A DNA stretch of 64,000 nucleotides from Roseimaritima sediminicola (GCF_009618275.1 NZ_WIAD01000016.1:1-64000), one strand, 5' to 3'; counted from the stretch's first letter, positions 34,745 to 44,150 are shown. The notes: generated by a model from the letters alone, not told the origin. Made by a program: numbers and translations.

Positions 34745-34915
34745 TAAGCACGTCGGCATAAATCTTTCGGTGAAACCCCGCGACAACACCCTCCCGCGCA
34801 GCGGGAGGGTCGGGCTCTTAGGCCCGGGGAGGGCCCTGCGAAAACCCTCTCCGGGCCTAAGAGCCCGACTCTCCCAAAGGGAGAGTGATGCCGAATTAAA
34901 GTTGCGACGTGCTTA
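34745..34915. repeat. MITE-like element with 11-bp terminal inverted repeats
   Basis: The element begins TAAGCACGTCG and ends with the complement CGACGTGCTTA. Its left half is the inverted copy of bases 1-64. Its right half (from about 34848) recurs at 50029-50103. Internal hairpins include CTCTCCC-AAA-GGGAGAG and CGGGC...GCCCG. There is no open reading frame. Confidence 0.85.
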
Positions 34916-35160
34916 GCTCGGCTGTCCCAGCCGTCAGCGGTGTTCGGCCCTCGGCTGGGACAGCCGAGCGGCTTTGGGCAATCCGCCCCAAAAGGGTAGC
35001 CTGATGCCAGCCCAAGGCACCGCCACGGGGTCTCGACCGACTCCGCGACGAAAAGCTCCAGCGGGGCGATCCTACAAACGAAGCGGCGACGTGAAGCTTT
35101 AGCGTCGGCCCAGGCGGCCTGGCCGTGTCGCCTTGCGTCCCGCGAAAGTTGTTGTTGCTG
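34915..35160. repeat. Dispersed-repeat cluster
   Basis: An inverted pair of CGGCTG-TCC-CAGCCG (from 34917) and CTCGGCTG-GGA-CAGCCGAG (34951-34969) is followed by a stretch containing GCCTGATGCCAGCCCAAGG. A diverged copy of the latter lies at 44183-44240. No gene is visible in this 245-base stretch. Confidence 0.7.
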
Positions 35161-35168
35161 CGCTGAGG

Positions 35169-35231
35169 CAACTTTCGGCGGAGCGAAAGGCGACTCTCTG
35201 CAACTTTCGGCGGAGCGAAAGGCGACTCTCT
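35169..35231. repeat. Two tandem 32-bp repeats with GGA palindrome
   Basis: Two adjacent copies of a 32-bp unit centred on CTTTCGGC-GGA-GCGAAAG abut the stop codon of the DUF11 gene on the other strand. Confidence 0.85.
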
Positions 35232-38084
35232 TTACCGGGCCGAGGTTTCGCTGCTGCGGCGGCTGATCTGATCGTCCACCGGGCTCATGTAGCGGGTGGC
35301 TTCCTCGGCGACCAGGATCGTTTCGCCACAGCTGACTTCGGCGCGGAAACGGTGATGGCCTTCCTGCATCGCCTTGGCGACGATCCGGACCGTCACGGTC
35401 TGGCCGGGCTCGATGCGAGCGATCGGATCCAGCAATACCTGGCCGACGCTGACCTTGCCGCTGTGGCCCTCGACGCGTTCCGGTTCGATGTGATCGCTGA
35501 AGTGAGCCAGGGCGTGCACGTCGGCGGCCGCTTTGGAGCCGCGGTTGGTGATGTTCAACTCGTAGGTCACGGCCTGGCCGGTCGGTGCCGGAGCGGGCGG
35601 GTCGTTGATGGCCAGCACCAGGTCCGCCAGGGCTTCGACCTTGGTGGTCAGCGAGACGGCGGCCTGGCCCGCGGCCGATCCCTGGCACTCAAACGCCAGG
35701 TGGTGGGCGCCGGTTTCGTTCAATTGGCAGCGGAATTCGTAGTCGCGGCTGGCGCCGGGGGCCAACTCGTCGATGGTCCACTGCAGCGTCTGGCCGGTTT
35801 GCTGGACGCCCTGCATGCCGTCGACGTACTGGATGCCCGAGGGCAATTGCAACTTGGCCGCCACGTTGCGGCTGGCCGCCGCTCCGGTGTTTTCAAGCGT
35901 CAACTTGTAGGACGCTTCGCCGTTCTGGTAACGCAGCGGCGGTCCGGTCAGGATCGCTTCTAGTTCAGCCGCCGCGACACGGATCGTCTTGGCCGCTTCG
36001 CTTCGCAGCTGCAGGTCGGCGGTCGCCAACCCGTGAATCTGCAGGTCTCCCAAATCCTGGGCCGTCAGTTCCACGTTGAAGTGGGCTTCCTTGCCGGGCG
36101 GAATCGCGCCGATGGATTGTGTTTGAGGCGTCGCCGAATTGGGCGACAGGGTGAACGTTACGTTGGGAGCCAGTCCATCGCCGGGGTTCAACACGCGAAC
36201 CTTGTAGGTTTCCGACTCGCCGAAGACCACCTGGTCGGGGCCTTCGATCAACAGCTGCAGTTTGGGTTCGCGAACGTGGACCATCAGGTTGTTCGCTTGC
36301 GGCAGCAGCGTCCAGTCGACGGCCACGCCGAACGAACCGGCTCTTTCGGCTTGCACCTCGAGGGACAAGCGTTCGGTCTTGCCGGCCGGCAGCTTCTCGA
36401 TTCGCCACAGCAGATGCCGATCGCCGCCGTCCTGTTCGATCTGGACGTCGCCGCGGGTCGCCGCATTGCTGCGGACGCCGATCCAGCCCGGGATGGCGGT
36501 GCGGACCAGCACACCCGGGGCGGCCACCGCACCACGGTTCTCGACGCGGATCTCGTAGGTCGTGTTCTGGCGGATCATGATCTGCGAGGGTCCCTCGGCG
36601 ATCACACGCAATCCCGGCACCTCGGCCGCTTCGGCGGCCACGGTGTCCGCGGCCGGCGAACTGGTCCGCGGCTGCATCGATCCGCCAGGCGAGGACGCAG
36701 CTTGGCCCGTTCCGTCGGCTGTGGCGTGCAGTTTGATCTGGCCGCCGGGCGTTTCGGTGCCCGGCTGCGCCACTCCGGATCCGATCGGCGCGTCGGTCGT
36801 GGCGACCGAGTTGTCACGGTCCCCGCTGGCCGGGTTGGGCTTTGCAGCGGTTGGCTTGTTCTTGTTCTGGGCGCTAGCACGTTGGCCTGCCGCGACCATG
36901 TCGGCCGGGGTGAGCGTCAGGGCCTGGTTGCCGGCGACTGTGGCGGGGGCCGGCTCCGCAGCGGGGTCTGGCGAGGCCGCAGTCGGTTCTGACGAGGCCG
37001 CAGTGGGGCTGGGGATCATCAGCGCGTTGTCGGCTGCTTCGCGGTCGCTGGGCGAAGCCGAAGCCGGTCCGGCCAGGGTGGGAACGTCCGGGGCCGTCGG
37101 CATTTCCAGTTCGGGAGCCGCCAACTGGGGGTGTTGCGGAGCCGCCGCGGTGGCTTCGCCGCCGGTGGCTGGAGCCGGCGTGCTGCGGCTCAGGCTGGGC
37201 GGGGTGTGGGCGCGAGGCATCTGCCGCGATTCGGCCGGCGCCTCTGTGGCACGCGGCGAACGAGCGGCCGTGTTGGCTTCGGTTGCGGTGCTGCCGGCTT
37301 GAGGCCCAGCGGCCAACCCGGGTGCGGGCCCCGCCGTCGTCCCGCTCGGGCGAGTCCGCCGGGAACTGGTCGTCGATGCGGATTTAGGGCCGGGCTCGGT
37401 ATCCGTTTCGCTCCTTGCGACTTTGGTTGATCGGTTGCTAGCGACTCGAGGGTCTTTGTCCGCTTGCGCTGTTGGCGATGGCGTGGACCCTGCCGAAGGC
37501 TTGGGGGCATCGGCCTCGAGCGGCTGGACATTGCGGCGGCCGTTGCGACGGCTGCTGAACGTGGCCGAGAACGATTCCGGTTCGTCGCCGACTTCGATAA
37601 CCGGATCCTTGCCGGTGGGTACGTGCAGGCTGTCCATACTGGGCGGCGTAGGGATGGGGCCCAGGGCGGACGAGTTGGCCGGTGCCGAGCGAGGTGCCGA
37701 GGAAGCCTTTGTGCTGCGAGCGGTCCGGGCCGAACCGGGGTCGGAAACCGGAGCCGAGCGGCGGCGGCTGCTGGCCTGTTTGCCGGCGGGCACCTCGTGG
37801 TAGGGTACACCGGTCCAGTCGGCCGGTTCACGCTGGGCGCTGGGCTGCGGCGCGGTACGCGATCGGTCGTCGCCACCGCGTCCCAGGGTCATCAAGCGAC
37901 CCAGGATACCGGAAGTCTGCCCGGTAACGGCCGCCTGCTGGACCGGAGCCCGCCGACCGCCGGGCTGTTTGCCCACGACCTGCTGGATCGTTTGATTGCT
38001 GTGAGCCTCCTGGGCGTCCGCTGTGCCGAAACTCAATCCGACCAACAGGCTCACACCCAGCGTGTATCTGATGCCGCGAGACAT
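35232..38084 (-). CDS. Secreted DUF11/CARDB-like repeat protein
   Basis: A 950-residue exported protein. The signal peptide (YTLGVSLLVGLSFGTADAQ) leads into about 460 residues of Ala/Pro/Ser/Thr-rich low-complexity sequence. At least four DUF11-like beta domains follow from about residue 480 to the end, each with the pattern TYEIRVENRGAVAAPGV, YKVRVLNPGDGLAPNV, YKLTLENTGAAASRNV or YELNITNRGSKAAADV. Such domains occur in cell-surface and adhesion proteins. The ATG at 38084 has AGAGG 7 bases upstream; a TTG two codons earlier is possible. A disordered, probably glycosylated or wall-spanning stalk plus folded tip is a reasonable reading. Confidence 0.83.
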   Translation of the reverse strand: MSRGIRYTLGVSLLVGLSFGTADAQEAHSNQTIQQVVGKQPGGRRAPVQQAAVTGQTSGILGRLMTLGRGGDDRSRTAPQPSAQREPADWTGVPYHEVPAGKQASSRRRSAPVSDPGSARTARSTKASSAPRSAPANSSALGPIPTPPSMDSLHVPTGKDPVIEVGDEPESFSATFSSRRNGRRNVQPLEADAPKPSAGSTPSPTAQADKDPRVASNRSTKVARSETDTEPGPKSASTTSSRRTRPSGTTAGPAPGLAAGPQAGSTATEANTAARSPRATEAPAESRQMPRAHTPPSLSRSTPAPATGGEATAAAPQHPQLAAPELEMPTAPDVPTLAGPASASPSDREAADNALMIPSPTAASSEPTAASPDPAAEPAPATVAGNQALTLTPADMVAAGQRASAQNKNKPTAAKPNPASGDRDNSVATTDAPIGSGVAQPGTETPGGQIKLHATADGTGQAASSPGGSMQPRTSSPAADTVAAEAAEVPGLRVIAEGPSQIMIRQNTTYEIRVENRGAVAAPGVLVRTAIPGWIGVRSNAATRGDVQIEQDGGDRHLLWRIEKLPAGKTERLSLEVQAERAGSFGVAVDWTLLPQANNLMVHVREPKLQLLIEGPDQVVFGESETYKVRVLNPGDGLAPNVTFTLSPNSATPQTQSIGAIPPGKEAHFNVELTAQDLGDLQIHGLATADLQLRSEAAKTIRVAAAELEAILTGPPLRYQNGEASYKLTLENTGAAASRNVAAKLQLPSGIQYVDGMQGVQQTGQTLQWTIDELAPGASRDYEFRCQLNETGAHHLAFECQGSAAGQAAVSLTTKVEALADLVLAINDPPAPAPTGQAVTYELNITNRGSKAAADVHALAHFSDHIEPERVEGHSGKVSVGQVLLDPIARIEPGQTVTVRIVAKAMQEGHHRFRAEVSCGETILVAEEATRYMSPVDDQISRRSSETSAR

Positions 38085-38221
38085 GCGCAAACCTCTGCAA
38101 GGGAAATTCCATCTCTACGGTCATCGATATCGGTAAATCGTTCGTGTTCAGTTAAACCAATTTGGAGGTTTGTACCGATTAATCTGGTTGTATCGCCCGA
38201 GCCCCCACTCCGAGAAACACA

Positions 38222-38545
38222 ATGAGCCAACGACGCAAACAGATCGAAGCCATGCTGGCCGACGACCCCGGCGACACCTTCCTCCGCTACAGCTTGGCCA
38301 TGGAGCAGCGTAGCGAAGGCCTTAATGACGAAGCGATCAGCGGCTTCACCGGATTGACCCAGGAATCGCCGCCCTATGTGCCCGCGTTCTTTATGGCCGC
38401 CCAGCTGCTGGTCGACCTGGACCGCGTCGACGAAGCTCGAACGTTCTTACGTGACGGCATCGAGGAGGCTCGCCGGCAGAACGACTCTCACGCGGCCGGA
38501 GAAATGAGCGAGTACCTGGCCATGTTGGGACGCGCAGGCGAGTAG
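38222..38545 (+). CDS. Small tetratricopeptide-type protein
   Basis: A 107-residue soluble helical protein. Segments such as FLRYSLAMEQRSEGLNDEAI and PAFFMAAQLLVDLDRVDEAR have the TPR spacing. No enzymatic motif is visible. It ends 3 bases before recO and probably shares its transcript. Small TPR proteins in this position are common in planctomycetes, but their role is unknown. Confidence 0.8.
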   Translation: MSQRRKQIEAMLADDPGDTFLRYSLAMEQRSEGLNDEAISGFTGLTQESPPYVPAFFMAAQLLVDLDRVDEARTFLRDGIEEARRQNDSHAAGEMSEYLAMLGRAGE

Positions 38546-38548
38546 TCG

Positions 38549-39313
38549 ATGGAAAAGTCCGAGGCGATCGTCCTGCGCACGATTGAATTCAGCGAAACCA
38601 GCCTGGTCGTGACCCTGCTGACGCGGGAGTTTGGCAAGCTGGGCGCTATGGCCAAAGGGGCCCGGCGGCCCAAGGGACCTTTCGAAGGCGCCCTGGACCT
38701 GTTGGCCGTTTGCCGCGTGGTGCTGATTCGCAAGCCGGGCGATACGCTGGACCTGTTGACCGAAGCCAAACTGGAACGCCGCTTCCGCGTCACCGAGCTG
38801 CCGGGACTGACCTCCGCAGAAAGAATGCAGCGGCTGTACGCCGCCTATTACATTGCTGAAATGCTGCGGCACTGGACCGACGAGGGCGAATCGCATCCGG
38901 AACTTTATCAATTGACCCTCGATACGCTCGCCCGCATCGATGGCACGGCACCGCTGGGGCCGGCCGTCTTGGTTTTCGAGCTGCAGGCTCTGCGGATGCT
39001 CGGGCACGCCCCCGGCACCGATCGCTGCGTCGCCTGCGGGGGCGCCGTGCCGCAGCAGGGGGCACAAACATTCGGGTTGATCGCCGGCGGGGTTTTGTGC
39101 GATAGATGTCGACGCCTGCACCATGAAACCAAAGTGATCTCAGCGGATGGCTTCCGACAATTAAAACAACTTTTGACACAGGACGACGGGGTGCCCGCCG
39201 TTTCGCCGGCGACCTATGCCGAGCTGCGTGTCCTGTTATCGCGATACATTCGCAATCAACTGGGCTATGCGCCGCGGCTGAGCCCCTTTTTGCCCAGCTC
39301 CGTTGACACCTAA
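38549..39313 (+). CDS. recO: DNA repair protein RecO
   Basis: RecO works with RecF and RecR to load RecA at single-strand gaps. The N-terminal OB fold begins EAIVLRTIEFSETSLVVTLLT with the family's KGARRPKGPFEGALDLL stretch. The helical C-terminal domain carries a zinc site, CVACGG and CDRC. At 254 residues it is of normal length. It is tightly packed after a small TPR gene (3 bases) and 24 bases before a BamD-like lipoprotein gene. Confidence 0.94.
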   Translation: MEKSEAIVLRTIEFSETSLVVTLLTREFGKLGAMAKGARRPKGPFEGALDLLAVCRVVLIRKPGDTLDLLTEAKLERRFRVTELPGLTSAERMQRLYAAYYIAEMLRHWTDEGESHPELYQLTLDTLARIDGTAPLGPAVLVFELQALRMLGHAPGTDRCVACGGAVPQQGAQTFGLIAGGVLCDRCRRLHHETKVISADGFRQLKQLLTQDDGVPAVSPATYAELRVLLSRYIRNQLGYAPRLSPFLPSSVDT

Positions 39314-39337
39314 GCACTGAACTTGTTGAGGACATGG

Positions 39338-40696
39338 ATGTCTGAACTGATCCGCAACCAACACCCGGCCTCGGCTGTGTCACGACCGGGTTGCCGCTGC
39401 GCACCGTCGGCTCCCCGAGCCGCCGACCGCTGGTACCCGGCGCGGCGCTGGGCGTCGCCTCTGTTGGTGGTGTTGTTGGTGCCGGCGGTCGGCGGGTGTC
39501 AGAGCCTGACCGGACCCCGGCTGGCCGATTCCGGTCCCTCGGTGCGAACGCTCGAGGGTCCGTCGCCGGAGAACCGTCCGACCAGCGTTTCTGAAACGGC
39601 TCAGCACGAACCGGCAGAGGAAACCGGCGTGCGGGCCGCAGCCGAACGATCGACCAACCGGCTGGTCAGCTACCTGACCGGCCGCGAACCCGAAAACCGC
39701 GAGCGGGCTCGCCAGCTGTATCAGGAAGGCGACCGCGTGTTCCAAGCCGCCGCCGAACTGCCTCGGGAACAGGCCAAAGCCGAGTACCAGCGGGCCGCAA
39801 AGCTGTTTGTCCGAGCGGGCGAAGCGCATCGCGGTACGGCTCTGGAACAGGACGCCCTGTTGATGGCTGGCGAGAGTTTCTTCTTTGCCGATCGCCTGAC
39901 CGACGCGGAGGAAATGTTCAGCAAATTGCAAAAGGAACATCCGCGAAACCGTCACAACGACCGTGCGGCCGCTCGCTTGTTCGAGATCAGCCAGTTCTGG
40001 ATCGAAACCGCCAAGGTGGGCGACCGCAGCTGGATGCCGGTAAATTTCTTTGACCCCTCACGGCCCTTCATGGATGCCGACGGGCACGCCATCCGCGTCC
40101 TGGACAATATCCGCTACAACGATCCCACCGGTCTGTTGTCCGACGATGCCACCATGGCGGCCGGAGTCGAGAAGATGCGTCAAGGACGTTATCAGGAAGC
40201 CGACGAATTCTTTACCGACCTGCGCGAAACCTTTCCCGACAGCGAGCACCAGTTCAACGCCCACATCATGGGCCTCCGCTGCAAGTTGTTGATCTATGCC
40301 GGTCCCAGCTACAGCGGGATCATGCTGGACGAGGCAGAGAAACTGCTGCGGCAAACCCGTCGTCGGTTCCCGGATCGCCTGCAGGATCAGCAGTTGAGCC
40401 AAGAGTTGACCAAGGTGGCCGCGGAGATTGATTTTCGCAAAGCGGAGAAGCTGGATCACCGAGCACGTTATCGAGAGCGCCGCAAGGAATACGGCGCCGC
40501 TCGCGTGTATTACCAGGAGGTGCTGGAGAAGCATCCTTCGACGCCGTTTGCCGCACGGGCTCGAGAGCAGATGGCGGCGTTTGCCGATCGACCGGACATG
40601 CCGCCCAAACGGTTTGCCTGGTTGTCCGATGCGTTTCCCAATGAACGCCGTAGCAAGCCTCTGATTCTTTCCGAAGGCGGCACGGTACTGCGATAA
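39338..40696 (+). CDS. BamD-like TPR lipoprotein (outer-membrane assembly)
   Basis: A 452-residue protein. A long Arg/Pro-rich N-terminus precedes a hydrophobic stretch and the lipobox VGGC (Cys54). Several TPR-type helices follow (near 130-210 and 270-400), with PRNRHNDRAAARLFEI and EKHPSTPFAARAREQMA resembling BamD/YfiO. BamD helps BamA insert outer-membrane proteins. The unusually long leader before the lipobox is odd: the ATG at 39338 follows GAGG, yet a later start would give a more normal signal peptide. It is followed after 4 bases by lptE, so this looks like an outer-membrane biogenesis operon. Confidence 0.78.
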   Translation: MSELIRNQHPASAVSRPGCRCAPSAPRAADRWYPARRWASPLLVVLLVPAVGGCQSLTGPRLADSGPSVRTLEGPSPENRPTSVSETAQHEPAEETGVRAAAERSTNRLVSYLTGREPENRERARQLYQEGDRVFQAAAELPREQAKAEYQRAAKLFVRAGEAHRGTALEQDALLMAGESFFFADRLTDAEEMFSKLQKEHPRNRHNDRAAARLFEISQFWIETAKVGDRSWMPVNFFDPSRPFMDADGHAIRVLDNIRYNDPTGLLSDDATMAAGVEKMRQGRYQEADEFFTDLRETFPDSEHQFNAHIMGLRCKLLIYAGPSYSGIMLDEAEKLLRQTRRRFPDRLQDQQLSQELTKVAAEIDFRKAEKLDHRARYRERRKEYGAARVYYQEVLEKHPSTPFAARAREQMAAFADRPDMPPKRFAWLSDAFPNERRSKPLILSEGGTVLR

Positions 40697-40700
40697 GGCG

Positions 40701-41276
40701 ATGGTGATGTTACCGCAGCGGAATAACGACGCGGCGTGTGCCGGCGCAGCGACCGGCCGGGCGTGGCTTTTGAGCCTCGTTCTGGCGGCGCTATCGATCG
40801 TCGGCTGTACCGGGTACCAGGTCGGTCCCTATGCGATGTACCGCAGTGACGTCCGCACAATCCACGTCCCGATCGCCAGAAACGATACTTTTCGGCACGA
40901 TCTTGGCGTGCGGTTGACCGAAGCCGTGATTCGGGAGATCGAGCGGCGGACACCATACAAGGTGACCGGCGACCCAACGGCCGACAGCACCTTGACGATG
41001 CGTTTTCTGACCGAGACCAAACGCGTGCTGACCGAAACCAGCGGCGACGATCCACGGGCCCTCGACGCGGTCGTCTCGGTGCAAGCCGCTTGGATCGACC
41101 GCCAAGGGCAGGTGTTGATGCAGAACCAGCTGCTGCCCGACAACAGCCTGGCGTTCACCTTTTCCCAGAACGGGCGTCTAGTGCCCGAAGCCGGCCAGTC
41201 GATTGAGACCGAGCTGCAGGACGCGATCGAAGACCTCGCCTCCAGGATCGTCTCCCAGATGGAAATCCGCTGGTAG
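40701..41276 (+). CDS. lptE: LPS-assembly lipoprotein LptE-like
   Basis: A 191-residue lipoprotein. The signal segment ends with the lipobox SIVGC (Cys36). The sequence after it, GYQVGPYAMYRSDVRTIHVP, then RHDLGVRLTEAVIREIERRT and a C-terminal LQDAIEDLASRIVSQME, is the LptE pattern. LptE plugs the LptD channel that places lipopolysaccharide in the outer membrane. It follows the BamD-like gene by 4 bases. A 27-bp repeat array starts 33 bases after the stop. Confidence 0.85.
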   Translation: MVMLPQRNNDAACAGAATGRAWLLSLVLAALSIVGCTGYQVGPYAMYRSDVRTIHVPIARNDTFRHDLGVRLTEAVIREIERRTPYKVTGDPTADSTLTMRFLTETKRVLTETSGDDPRALDAVVSVQAAWIDRQGQVLMQNQLLPDNSLAFTFSQNGRLVPEAGQSIETELQDAIEDLASRIVSQMEIRW

Positions 41277-41309
41277 CGTCGCCACAGCAAACGCGTCCAA
41301 TCCGTAGCC

Positions 41310-41506
41310 AGTGGCAGAGGCTTCCAGCCTGTGAACAGTGGCATAGGCTTCCAGCCTGTGAACAGTGGCATAGGCTTCCAGCCTGTGAACAGTGGCATAG
41401 GCTTCCAGCCTGTGAGCAGTGGCATAGGCTTCCAGCCTGTGAAGAACAGCCACACAGTGGCGACATGCGGCAACCCCAGTGGCATAGGCTTCCAGCCTGT
41501 GAAGAA
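41310..41506. repeat. 27-bp tandem repeat array (about six units)
   Basis: Five consecutive 27-bp units (mini-hairpin AGGCT-TCC-AGCCT) end at about 41444. A 36-base fragment of the composite repeat follows, then one more unit (about 41477-41504). The array lies directly 3' of lptE, in the same orientation as after the DUF6702 gene. Confidence 0.9.
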
Positions 41507-41745
41507 CAGCCACACAGTGGCGACATGCGGTAGCCCCAGGCGCGAGCCTGGGGTGGCGGCGTCCCACACACCGCGAAAGTCCCGGAGGGACGACATGAAA
41601 TTCCGCGGCCGCGCCGTCATGTCGCCCTTCCAGGGCTTTGTGGTTCGAGTTTCGGCGTTTCCGCAGGCTTGCGCCCGGGGTTACCACACTCAATCGCTCC
41701 GCGATTCCGGAAGAACGCGCCTCGGCTGGGACAGCCGAGCTACTC
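41507..41745. repeat. Composite dispersed repeat, copy 2
   Basis: A near-identical copy of 29014-29257 with the same order of mini-hairpins, ending with CTCGGCTG-GGA-CAGCCGAG at 41721-41739. Together with the 27-bp array and about 310 further non-coding bases it fills the gap between lptE and the acidic protein gene. Confidence 0.9.
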
Positions 41746-42058
41746 TGTGGCACCCCGCTTCCAGCCTGTGAACCGCCGCATTGCCCCTAGGGTTCGGCGC
41801 TCGGTCAATCCGGACACCCGGTCCGCCGCCAACGAACCGGTCCAAACCACCCAACCGGCACCGACACCGCGAATCGTCTGGCTTTTCGCAACCGGCACCT
41901 TGACCCTCCTCCGCAAAGTCGCCGATAGCATTCATCAGATCCCCCTGCGACCCTCGCGTCGCCCATCCTTTTTATTCCCACCCCAAATTATTTACAAACT
42001 CGCCTGCCTTATATCCGCATCATGGATGCTCGGCGAGCTTTGTCAGGAGGACTCGAAG

Positions 42059-43804
42059 ATGAAACTCCAACTGCGCACTTGGTTGGCCGGCTTGGCTTTG
42101 TGTTTGTTCCCCACGTTCGCCCAAGCCCAGCACTTTATCAACCAATGTTCCCATTCGCCGGTTCCGATTAACGCCGAAGTAACCACAGACGAAGCGGCCC
42201 GAATCGCCGCGGCCAACGCCCTGGCCGGCATAACCTACTGCGTTCCTGAAGAAACGCCCCTCGAGGCAGATTCGGAAGTGGCCGCCGAATGCTCGCAAGC
42301 CGAAGCGGCGACTGAGGCCGAACTAGGAACGCAGATCGATTGCCAGGCCGGCCAGCAGTCGCTCGACAACCCCGCCGCCGAAGTCGCGGTCGCCGAAATC
42401 GAAGTCATCGAAGCCGAAGTCGTAGAAGCCGAAGTCGTAGAAGCTGAAGTCGAAGTCGCCGAAGTCGAAATCGCTGAAGTCGAAGCGGCTAACACGGAAA
42501 TGGTCGAAGCGGCGGAAGCGGTCGAGGTGGCGGAGATCGTCGCAAGCGGTGGCGAGGCGGCCGAAGCCGAGGAAGTCGCTCCGCTCGGTGAAGACGCCGC
42601 TGCGGAAGTTGCGGTTGTTGACGAACCCGAGAGCACGCTGCCAGCGATCGAAGTGGTCACCGAGGTGGTCGAGCAGGTGGAAGAATTGGTCGACGGCCAG
42701 CCGCGGGCGATGCCCGAGGTCGCGCGGCTGATGGACGCGCCCATCATCTGCACGCTTCGCGATCCGGAAGAGTACCTGCCGTATGACCTGACGGCGACCG
42801 ATGCTCTCGAGTGGCAGATCTTCGCGGACGGCATCCCCCGGCCCCGCCGTGAACTGCAGATTCCGCTGGCCGCCGACACCGCCATGGCCGAGTTTGCCGA
42901 AGAAGAGCCGGTCACGCACGAGCTGGTCGAACACGAGCCGGCGGCCGAAGAGCTGTTTGCCCAGCCCACACAGCCGGAGGCGTCCGCGGCGGTTGAGCAG
43001 CCGCTGGTGGCGACCGAGCTGGACAAGATCGACGATGGACGGATCGAACCCTTCGCCAGCGCGTCGACCGCGGCGGCCGTAGCCAGTGCTCCGGAGCCGG
43101 CCCAGTCGATCTTGGACGCGGCGCTTGCGCGGCAGGTCGGGTCGCTGGACTGTTTGCTGGAAGACCTGAAGTGGCGAGCCGGCGAGGCGCTCGCAGAGGA
43201 TGGTTGGCTGCGGACCCGCCTCCAACCGGCCCACTTTGGCGCGCGGCTGTACTCGGCCAGCTACCGCGCGGTCGACGAGGCCCAGTCGCTGCTCGCTTCG
43301 CTGGGCGAGCAACTGCCGGCGGCGGCCGCGGCTCCAGCCCTGGTCGGACCGCCCGCTCCCCAGGCGGACGCCCTGGCGGTCGAGATGGCTCCGGCCGCGG
43401 AGCCGGCGGCCAGTGTCGCGGCGGTGGAGGTTGCGGAGCCGGCCGAGTCGTCGCTGGCGGTGGTCATCGAAGACCGCCGCGACACGCCGACCGTCTGCTG
43501 CCCGCTGGAAGACTTCGCCGACGTGTACGAGTACAGCGAAGCGGAGGAGGCGTTTGCCGCAGTCGAAACCGACCGCTCGGAACCGGCCGCCTCGGAGCTT
43601 GTCCAGCTCGATGCTCCTGAAGTCGGTGACGCAGTGGCGGAAGCTGGCAGTGACGGCGACCTCGGCGCTGCGTTGGCGGCAGAGCGGCTCGAGGAGATCG
43701 ACGCGAACCTGCAAGCGGTTCTGGACTTCGTCCGCTCGATCTCCAGCCCGTTCCAGCCCCGCATCGCCAACGGGGGCCAGGAAACCGACACCCTGGCCCG
43801 GTAA
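42059..43804 (+). CDS. Exported acidic Glu/Val/Ala-rich protein
   Basis: A 581-residue protein with a clear signal peptide (LRTWLAGLALCLFPTFAQAQ). It starts at an ATG at 42059 preceded by AGGAGG at 42045-42050, the clearest Shine-Dalgarno in the region. Residues ~105-210 form irregular repeats such as EAEVVEAEVVEAEVEVAEVE. Later parts are Ala/Glu/Pro-rich with several conserved-looking islands containing Cys (APIICTLRDPEEYLPYDL, SLDCLLEDLKWRAGEAL, TVCCPLEDFADVYEYSEAEE). The predicted charge is strongly negative. No family is recognised. A periplasmic or surface role, perhaps cation-binding or coiled-coil, is only inference. The antisense frame is open along most of its length as a by-product of GAA/GTC codons. 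Confidence 0.8.
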   Translation: MKLQLRTWLAGLALCLFPTFAQAQHFINQCSHSPVPINAEVTTDEAARIAAANALAGITYCVPEETPLEADSEVAAECSQAEAATEAELGTQIDCQAGQQSLDNPAAEVAVAEIEVIEAEVVEAEVVEAEVEVAEVEIAEVEAANTEMVEAAEAVEVAEIVASGGEAAEAEEVAPLGEDAAAEVAVVDEPESTLPAIEVVTEVVEQVEELVDGQPRAMPEVARLMDAPIICTLRDPEEYLPYDLTATDALEWQIFADGIPRPRRELQIPLAADTAMAEFAEEEPVTHELVEHEPAAEELFAQPTQPEASAAVEQPLVATELDKIDDGRIEPFASASTAAAVASAPEPAQSILDAALARQVGSLDCLLEDLKWRAGEALAEDGWLRTRLQPAHFGARLYSASYRAVDEAQSLLASLGEQLPAAAAAPALVGPPAPQADALAVEMAPAAEPAASVAAVEVAEPAESSLAVVIEDRRDTPTVCCPLEDFADVYEYSEAEEAFAAVETDRSEPAASELVQLDAPEVGDAVAEAGSDGDLGAALAAERLEEIDANLQAVLDFVRSISSPFQPRIANGGQETDTLAR

Positions 43805-43885
43805 CGGTCCCCTGGCCGCAGCATCAAAGCCGGGGAGGGCGAAGGAAACAGTCCAACTCCCCCTCCCCGGCCGCAACCCGTAGCA

Positions 43886-44150
43886 AAAGGCTTCCAGCCT
43901 GTGAGCAGTGGCATAGGCTTCCAGCCTGTGAGTAGTGGCATAGGCTTCCAGCCTGTGAGCAGTGGCATAGGCTTCCAGCCTGTGAGCAGTGGCATAGGCT
44001 TCCAGCCTGTGAGCAGTGGCATAGGCTTCCAGCCTGTGAACAGTGGCATAGGCTTCCAGCCTGTGAGCAGCGGCATAGGCTTCCAGCCTGTGAACAGTGG
44101 CATAGGCTTCCAGCCTGTGAACAGTGGCATAGGCTTCCAGCCTGTGAAAT
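43886..44150. repeat. 27-bp tandem repeat array (nine full units plus one partial)
   Basis: Nine consecutive copies of the AGTGGCATAGGCTTCCAGCC-TGTGAGC unit, preceded by a truncated one. Units differ only at a few positions (GAGC/GAAC/GAGT). The array is about 80 bases after the stop of the acidic protein gene. It is tandem and spacer-free, so it is not a CRISPR. Confidence 0.95.

Noticed and set aside
43886-44150. CRISPR array
   Set aside because: Units are head-to-tail with no unique spacers, 27 bp long, and no cas genes are present.
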